A stretch of 64,000 nt of DNA from Pseudarthrobacter enclensis (lineage in GTDB: Bacteria > Actinomycetota > Actinomycetes > Actinomycetales > Micrococcaceae), in assembly GCF_030811655.1 (NCBI RefSeq), contig NZ_JAUSRE010000021.1:1-64000 (forward strand), given 5' to 3'. This document shows, one piece after another, positions 59,285-64,000 of this stretch. Under the pieces are notes generated by a model. The model did not search any database. It was not told the origin of the DNA and was given only the letters and a program-made list of their open reading frames with translations. The stretch's first letter is position 1; each line of letters begins with the position of its first letter. The translations under genes were made by a program, and so were the position numbers.

Positions 59285-60679
59285 TTAGCGCTGGAGAGCG
59301 GCGCTTCCGCTCTTTCCTGCTTCGTCACGGGCGGCAGCGTCGTTAGTGCTGAAGCTGTCCGCGCTCCCATAATCGGATCCCAGGCTGCGCGAGCGGTGAA
59401 GCAGGCCGAGCACTGAGCCGATGGTGATCACCACGTGAACCACAGCAAGAACAATTACGGCCAAGATGGAACCGGTGGCATTGAACAGGTACTGACCCAT
59501 CATCGGGGCCGTCCCGGCGAACACCGTTGAGCTGAGCTGGTAGCTCAGCGATATGCCGGTGTAGCGGATGTTTGGCGGGAACGACTTGGCCAGGATGCCT
59601 GCCAACGCTGCGTAGTACATGGAATGCGGGATGGTGGCCAAGGCCATGCCGATGACAGCCAGCAGGTAGTCGCCCGTACCGATCATCATGAACATCATCG
59701 GCAGGACCAAGAGCTCCGGCAGCAGCATCAGCAATACGGCCTTGCGCAGGGTGAGCTTGGACGCGATCACTGCTCCGAAGGGCTGCACCAGGAACTGCAC
59801 CACGAGTGAGATCGTCACGATGGACAGGAAGTTTTGCCTGGTAAAGAGTCCTTCATCAACGGCCCATGCAAGCGCAAAGGTGCCCTTGAAGTAGGTTGCC
59901 GAGACTGCAATGACACACGCACCGATGCCCAGCGCCACAATGCCCTTGGAGTTACGCAGCACGTCACGCAGCGGTGCCTTGGCCACGGTCTTGGTCTCCA
60001 TCAGCGCCCGCATGGCCGGGGATTCTTCGATGCTCAACCGGATAAACAATCCGATGGCTACCAGGACGGCTGAGAGGAGGAAGGGAACGCGCCAGCCCCA
60101 GCTCATGAAAGCCTCGTCCGGAAGCTGTGCCACGCCAAGCCAGACGAGCGTTGAAAGAAGATTGCCCATCGGGGAACCCTGCTGGGCGAAGGCACCGTAG
60201 ATGATGCCCTTGCCCTTGGGTGCGTGTTCGGCCGCAAGGACGACGGCGCCTCCCCACTCGCCTCCCATGGCGATGCCTTGGATGAGTCGGAGCGCCACCA
60301 GGATGACCGCTGCCCAGCTGCCTACCTGGGCGTAGGTGGGCAGGAGGCCGACGGCGGTGGTGCAGATGCCCATCATGAGCAAGGTAGTGACGAGGGCTTT
60401 CTTGCGGCCGAGTTTGTCGCCGATGTGGCCGAAGATGATTCCGCCGAGGGGCCGGGCCAGGAATCCTACCCAAAAGGTTGCGAAGGCGGCGAGGGTGCCG
60501 ACCGCTTGGTCTTCGGCGGGGAAGAAGATCTTGCCAAAGACGAGAGCCGAGGCCGTCCCGTAGGCGTAGAAGTCATACCATTCGACGGTGGTGCCGGCAA
60601 ACGATGCGATGCCTGCTTTCCGGGCCATCTTCTGACGGAACTGGGCTGCGCCGGATTCCGTCCCTTGTAGTTCGCTCAT
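59285..60679 (-). CDS. MHS-family MFS transporter
   Basis: 464-aa transporter with 12 predicted helices of the metabolite:H+ symporter group (shikimate, alpha-ketoglutarate, proline/betaine carriers). Signatures are SFAGTTVEWYDFYAYGTASA after the cytoplasmic N-terminus, RPLGGIIFGHIGDKLGRKKA between helices 2 and 3, LRLIQGIAMGGEWGGAVVLA, and AEHAPKGKGIIYGAFAQQGS. The substrate is probably a small carboxylate, consistent with the CoA-transferase genes nearby, but this is inference. ATG 60679. It lies on the same strand as the LysR gene, 159 bp downstream of it, with possible separate promoter. Confidence 0.88.
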   Translation of the reverse strand: MSELQGTESGAAQFRQKMARKAGIASFAGTTVEWYDFYAYGTASALVFGKIFFPAEDQAVGTLAAFATFWVGFLARPLGGIIFGHIGDKLGRKKALVTTLLMMGICTTAVGLLPTYAQVGSWAAVILVALRLIQGIAMGGEWGGAVVLAAEHAPKGKGIIYGAFAQQGSPMGNLLSTLVWLGVAQLPDEAFMSWGWRVPFLLSAVLVAIGLFIRLSIEESPAMRALMETKTVAKAPLRDVLRNSKGIVALGIGACVIAVSATYFKGTFALAWAVDEGLFTRQNFLSIVTISLVVQFLVQPFGAVIASKLTLRKAVLLMLLPELLVLPMMFMMIGTGDYLLAVIGMALATIPHSMYYAALAGILAKSFPPNIRYTGISLSYQLSSTVFAGTAPMMGQYLFNATGSILAVIVLAVVHVVITIGSVLGLLHRSRSLGSDYGSADSFSTNDAAARDEAGKSGSAALQR

Positions 60680-60838
60680 AACAACTCCATTGTCTGACTG
60701 GCGGCACCTTGTGATTCAGCGCACGGTGATTTTCCTTCCCAACCTTGACAGTCAAAACCTAGACCGTCCAATATCTAATCGGACCTACAGTAAGTGCTAA
60801 ATTTTACTAATCCTTCAGAGCTGGCAGTTTGTCGAGAA

Positions 60839-61744
60839 TCAGTGCTCTGAAGCTGCCGGCGTCGGAAGCAACCGCTCGGCGATCTCCAGGACAGCATTCG
60901 TTGCCGCCGCGGAGTTTTCCTTTCTCCACGCGAGGACGGCCGCAATCCGGGGGAGGTCGTCCTCCAGCTCCCGGTATACGAGTCCCGGGGTGTCGATGTG
61001 CTGCACGGAAGACACTGTGATGGTCACACCGACCCCGGCGGCGACCAGTCCGAGGATGGTGTAGGAGTCCGGCGCTTCCTGCATGATCCGGGGCGTGAAG
61101 CCGGCCCCCATGGCCACATGGATCAGTGCGTCACGGACGGTCGATCCTTGGGTGCCGGGGAAAGTCACAAAGGGTTCGCTCGCCAGGTCAGCTATCCGGA
61201 TTGTTTCCCTGCCCGCCAGCGGGTGGTCCGACGGGAGGGCGGCCACCATCCGTTCGTATTCATAGACGCGCGTTGCCACGCTCTGGTTGTTGACGGGAAG
61301 GCGTGCGAACCCGATGTCCAGCTGGCCGGCTGCCACCTCGGCGACGGCTTTGCCGGCATAGGTCTGCCCTTTGAGTACGAGTTCGATGCCGGGCTGCTCG
61401 GCCCGGACGGCCCGTGCCAATACGGGCAGAACGTTTCTGCTGCTGGCTCCGGCGAAGCCCACCACCACTCTGCCGACGATTTCGGAGCTCCCGAAGAGTG
61501 CAGACCGGCGGGCGATGTCCACATCGGCCATGACCTGTTTGGCCGGGCCGAGCATCGCTTTGCCACTGTCGGTGAGGCTCACTGAGCGGGTGTTCCGGTG
61601 AAACAGCTCAACTCCCAGCTCTTTTTCCAGAAGGCGGATCTGTTGGCTCAGTGCGGGTTGTGCCATGTGCAGCCGGGCGGCAGCCCGTCCGAAATGTAGC
61701 TCCTCAGCCGTAGCGATGAAGCCTGCCAGATGTCTCAGTTCCAT
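60839..61744 (-). CDS. LysR-family transcriptional regulator
   Basis: 301-aa LTTR with the N-terminal HTH MELRHLAGFIATAEELHFGR, AAARLHMAQPALSQQIRLLE and a substrate-binding domain from about residue 90. ATG 61744 is preferred over an ATG 28 codons earlier that would add a non-conserved extension. It is divergent from the CoA-transferase operon with a palindrome between, so it probably activates that operon in response to an aromatic or organic acid intermediate. Confidence 0.9.
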   Translation of the reverse strand: MELRHLAGFIATAEELHFGRAAARLHMAQPALSQQIRLLEKELGVELFHRNTRSVSLTDSGKAMLGPAKQVMADVDIARRSALFGSSEIVGRVVVGFAGASSRNVLPVLARAVRAEQPGIELVLKGQTYAGKAVAEVAAGQLDIGFARLPVNNQSVATRVYEYERMVAALPSDHPLAGRETIRIADLASEPFVTFPGTQGSTVRDALIHVAMGAGFTPRIMQEAPDSYTILGLVAAGVGVTITVSSVQHIDTPGLVYRELEDDLPRIAAVLAWRKENSAAATNAVLEIAERLLPTPAASEH

Positions 61745-61774
61745 TGGATGCCCATCGATCAAGAACTTTTTGCT

Positions 61775-61790
61775 ATCACAGCATTGTGAT
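61775..61790. promoter_or_regulatory. LysR-type operator palindrome
   Basis: ATCACA-GCAT-TGTGAT, perfect 6-bp arms, between lysR and the CoA-transferase operon. The position and dyad fit an LTTR recognition site; it also resembles a CRP/FNR half-site pair. Confidence 0.6.
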
Positions 61791-61860
61791 TTATGTATTG
61801 GACCATTATATATATCGACTGCGAGCATAAGGGGAACCTGATATCCGGAAGGCAGTTCCC

Positions 61861-62781
61861 TTGGCAGAAAAAATGTTCTCCCTCCAGAACGCGATCGGCA
61901 CTTTTGTATCCGACGGCGACGTCGTAGCGCTGGAAGGATTTACGCACCTGATCCCCTTCGCCGCAGGCCACGAAATCATCCGTCAGCGCGTGAAAGGCTT
62001 GACGCTTGTCCGGATGACTCCGGACATCATCGCCGACCAGATGGTCGCGGCCGGCTGCGTTGACACGATGGTCTTCGCCTTCACCGGCAACAGCTCGGTG
62101 GGTTCACTCTATGCGGTGCGCCGCGCCATCGAGTCGAACGGTACCGGCGGACTCAAGCTTGAGGAATACAGCCACTACGGCCTCCTTGCACGGTATCAGG
62201 CGGGCGCGGCCGGAATCCCCTTCATGCCCGTCCGCTCCTATGCGGGCAGCGACCTCGTTGGCATCAATCCCCAGCTGAGGAAGGTAGCGTCCCCGTACGA
62301 GGAGGATGTCGAGACCTACGTGGTGCCTGCACTGAATCCCGATGTTGCGATTATCCACGCCCAGCGGGCGGACCGGCACGGAAACGTGCAGAGCTGGGGA
62401 ATCCTGGGACCGCAGCAGGAGGTTGCCTTCGCTTCCAAACGCACCATCCTGCTCGTTGAGGAGATAGTCGACGACGACATCATCCGCTCCGACCCCAACA
62501 GAACCCTTATCCCCGGTTTCGTCGTGGATGCAGTGGTGGAGTGCAAGTATGGGGCACATCCTTCTTTCGCCCAGGGCTACTACGACCGCGACAACGACTT
62601 CTACCGCTCGTGGTCCGCCATCAGCAAAGACCCGCAGCGGCTCCAAGCCTGGATCCAGGAATGGATCCACGAAACGGGCGGCCACGAAGGCTACCTCACC
62701 AAACTTGGCGAGGACTTCTTCCACCGGCTGACACCAACCCCTCACCTGTCCAGCCCTGTCAACTACGGGAGCGTCCTATGA
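61861..62781 (+). CDS. CoA-transferase family I, alpha subunit
   Basis: 306-aa subunit of a heteromeric class I CoA transferase or related ring hydrolase (glutaconate CoA-transferase / IpdA group). Signatures are SDGDVVALEGFTHLIPFAAG near the start, MVFAFTGNSSVGSLYAVRRA and PDVAIIHAQRADRHGNVQSW. TTG 61861 follows GGAAGG and is used; ATG 61873 is an alternative. It overlaps the beta subunit by 4 bp (ATGA). The substrate is unknown; the third gene resembles a dienoyl-CoA reductase, which suggests a cyclic or branched acyl-CoA pathway. Confidence 0.8.
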   Translation: MAEKMFSLQNAIGTFVSDGDVVALEGFTHLIPFAAGHEIIRQRVKGLTLVRMTPDIIADQMVAAGCVDTMVFAFTGNSSVGSLYAVRRAIESNGTGGLKLEEYSHYGLLARYQAGAAGIPFMPVRSYAGSDLVGINPQLRKVASPYEEDVETYVVPALNPDVAIIHAQRADRHGNVQSWGILGPQQEVAFASKRTILLVEEIVDDDIIRSDPNRTLIPGFVVDAVVECKYGAHPSFAQGYYDRDNDFYRSWSAISKDPQRLQAWIQEWIHETGGHEGYLTKLGEDFFHRLTPTPHLSSPVNYGSVL

Positions 62782-63581
62782 CCAGCGTCATCGAAAAGGC
62801 AACCGCACCGGCTTCATCTCCGGCCTACACCGTCAGCGAACTCCTGGCAGTGGTCAGCTGCCGCTACCTGCAGGGCAAACGGCGGGTATTTGCAGGCATC
62901 GGCCTGCCCACCCTTGCTGTGGCGCTGGCACAGAAGTCCACCTCTCCGGACATTGAGCAGGTGTACGAATCGGGAGTTTGCGGCGCCCACCCGCCGAAAC
63001 TTCCGGAAACCATCGCCGATGCCTCCTTGGCCACCGGCGCGGAAACCATCCTGACCATGCCCGTGCTGTTCGGCTACGTCCTGCAGGGCGGCTGGATCGA
63101 TGTCGGCTTCCTCGGCGCGGCACAAATCGACAGGTTCGGCAGCCTGAACACCAGCGTCATCGGCCCCTGGGATGCGCCCACCGTCCGCCTTCCCGGATCC
63201 GGCGGGGCGATAGAGGTGATGGCGAACTCCCAGGAAGTCTTCGTTGTCATGCGCCGGCACAACACAACATCCTTCGTCCGGGAACTCGACTTCTGCACCA
63301 GCCCTTCGCCAATAGCAGCACGCCGGGCCGATCCCAAAGTGCCCACAAGGGGAGCCGGCGTGACCACCGTCATCAGCGAGCTCGGCGTGTTCACCTCAGA
63401 TGCTGAAGGTGAGCTGTGCCTGGCCAGCATCCACGAAGGGGTGACCGTGGAGCAGGTCCGCGAGCAGACCGGTTGGCCCGTCAAGGTGCTGGACAGCGTC
63501 ACGGTCACGCCGCCGCCCACCGAAGAGGAACTCCGGCTCCTACGGGACGACATCGACCCCGGCCGGGTCTACCTGCGGTGA
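62778..63581 (+). CDS. CoA-transferase family I, beta subunit
   Basis: 267-aa partner. The segment QVYESGVCGAHPPKLPETIA, then DASLATGAETI, contains the Glu-Ser-Gly block where GctB carries its catalytic glutamate, so a true CoA transferase is more likely than an IpdAB-type hydrolase. DVGFLGAAQIDRFGSLNTSV and PGSGGAIEVMANSQEVFVVM are standard. Start ATG 62778 overlaps the alpha subunit. Confidence 0.8.
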   Translation: MTSVIEKATAPASSPAYTVSELLAVVSCRYLQGKRRVFAGIGLPTLAVALAQKSTSPDIEQVYESGVCGAHPPKLPETIADASLATGAETILTMPVLFGYVLQGGWIDVGFLGAAQIDRFGSLNTSVIGPWDAPTVRLPGSGGAIEVMANSQEVFVVMRRHNTTSFVRELDFCTSPSPIAARRADPKVPTRGAGVTTVISELGVFTSDAEGELCLASIHEGVTVEQVREQTGWPVKVLDSVTVTPPPTEEELRLLRDDIDPGRVYLR

Positions 63582-63599
63582 CGGAAAAGAGGGAAACGA

Positions 63600-64000
63600 A
63601 TGTTTAGTCCCACTATGTTCACCGGCCGCACCGCGCTGGTCACCGGCGGCACCTCCGGCATCGGCCTGGCCATTGCCGAACGCCTGGGATCCCTCGGGGC
63701 CCGGACGGCAATCATCGGGCGCGATGAGCACAAACTTGAGGCCGCCACCGCCGCCCTGGCGGACAAAGGACTGGACGCCAGAGGCTACCAGGCGGACGTA
63801 CGCGACGAAGCAGCCGTTCTGGACGCTCTCGAAGCCATCGAGGCGGACTTCGGCCCCGTGGGCCTGCTCGTGAACAACGCCGCGGGGAACTTCCGGGTGA
63901 ACCCCCTGGACCTAACTCCGAACGGCTGGAACGCCGTCGTCGATATTGTCCTCAACGGCACCTGGAACCTCACGCAGGCGGTGGGCCGCCGCGCCATCGG
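63600..64000 (+). CDS. SDR family oxidoreductase (partial, cut by window end)
   Basis: First 133 codons of a short-chain dehydrogenase. The TGGTSGIG cofactor motif (residues 15-22) and NNAAGNF (NNAG variant) are seen; the Ala-Gly-Asn-Phe form is typical of 2,4-dienoyl-CoA reductases. ATG 63600 follows AGAGGGAAA, 18 bp after the beta subunit stop, so it belongs to the same operon. The catalytic Ser-Tyr-Lys part lies beyond the window. Confidence 0.82.
   Translation, partial: MFSPTMFTGRTALVTGGTSGIGLAIAERLGSLGARTAIIGRDEHKLEAATAALADKGLDARGYQADVRDEAAVLDALEAIEADFGPVGLLVNNAAGNFRVNPLDLTPNGWNAVVDIVLNGTWNLTQAVGRRAI

Noticed and set aside
1..64000. CRISPR arrays, tRNA and rRNA genes
   Set aside because: No regularly spaced direct repeats of CRISPR size and no tRNA- or rRNA-like sequence seen; the CTATC repeats at 39.2-39.3 kb are too short and irregular for CRISPR.

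Overview
The window is GC-rich actinobacterial DNA that reads as most of a conjugative plasmid, probably from a Micrococcaceae host such as Arthrobacter or Pseudarthrobacter. That host is an inference from gene families and base composition; no database search was possible. The plasmid evidence is a MobC/relaxase pair, a KfrA-like protein, a ParA with a small partner, a primase-like replication initiator, and a full set of actinobacterial type IV secretion genes (SCO6880 family, VirB4-like, VirD4-like, VirB6-like, lytic enzyme, DUF4913, DUF6668).

Layout. 0.3-1.5 kb: RES/Xre-type toxin-antitoxin pair. 1.6-6.0 kb: kfrA with iterated operators, then the mobilization genes (HTH, coiled-coil protein, relaxase, MobC), read away from a candidate oriT at 6.1-6.4 kb. 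6.4-23 kb: a region on the other side of oriT. It holds an IS3-family transposon (7.1-10.7 kb) carrying a MerR regulator and a SulP transporter, inserted in the loop of a terminator, followed by minus-strand genes (ParB-like, DprA-like, DUF6671, DUF4192, small unknowns). Four of these genes have a nearly identical 270-430 bp structured non-coding leader and the same ribosome binding site. sbtA/sbtB-like bicarbonate transport genes and an IS110 element interrupt this region. 23.1-23.8 kb: a two-gene SOS operon behind a LexA box.

23.8-37.5 kb: a complete class 1 DISARM defence operon (drmD-drmMI-drmA-drmB-drmC, minus strand, all genes overlapping). 38-42 kb: replication and partition (parA, small partner, an 800-bp repeat-bearing origin/centromere region, primase-type initiator). 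42-54 kb: type IV secretion genes in two divergent arms around an HTH regulator gene. 54.3-58.1 kb: a three-gene ABC-3C-type defence system (nuclease-like effector, middle component, Rad50-like ATPase with a zinc hook). 58.3-64 kb: a decayed aldo/keto reductase, then an MHS-type transporter, a LysR regulator and a CoA-transferase/SDR operon cut by the window end.

The most unusual feature is the set of repeated leaders. They can fold into a long closing stem plus an internal hairpin whose two arms change together between copies. They sit on the oriT side that would enter a recipient first, upstream of genes all read toward oriT. That matches the geometry of single-stranded-DNA promoters (Frpo-like) in plasmid leading regions. 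The plasmid thus seems to combine conjugation with two defence systems, a toxin-antitoxin pair and cargo for anion/bicarbonate uptake and organic acid metabolism.
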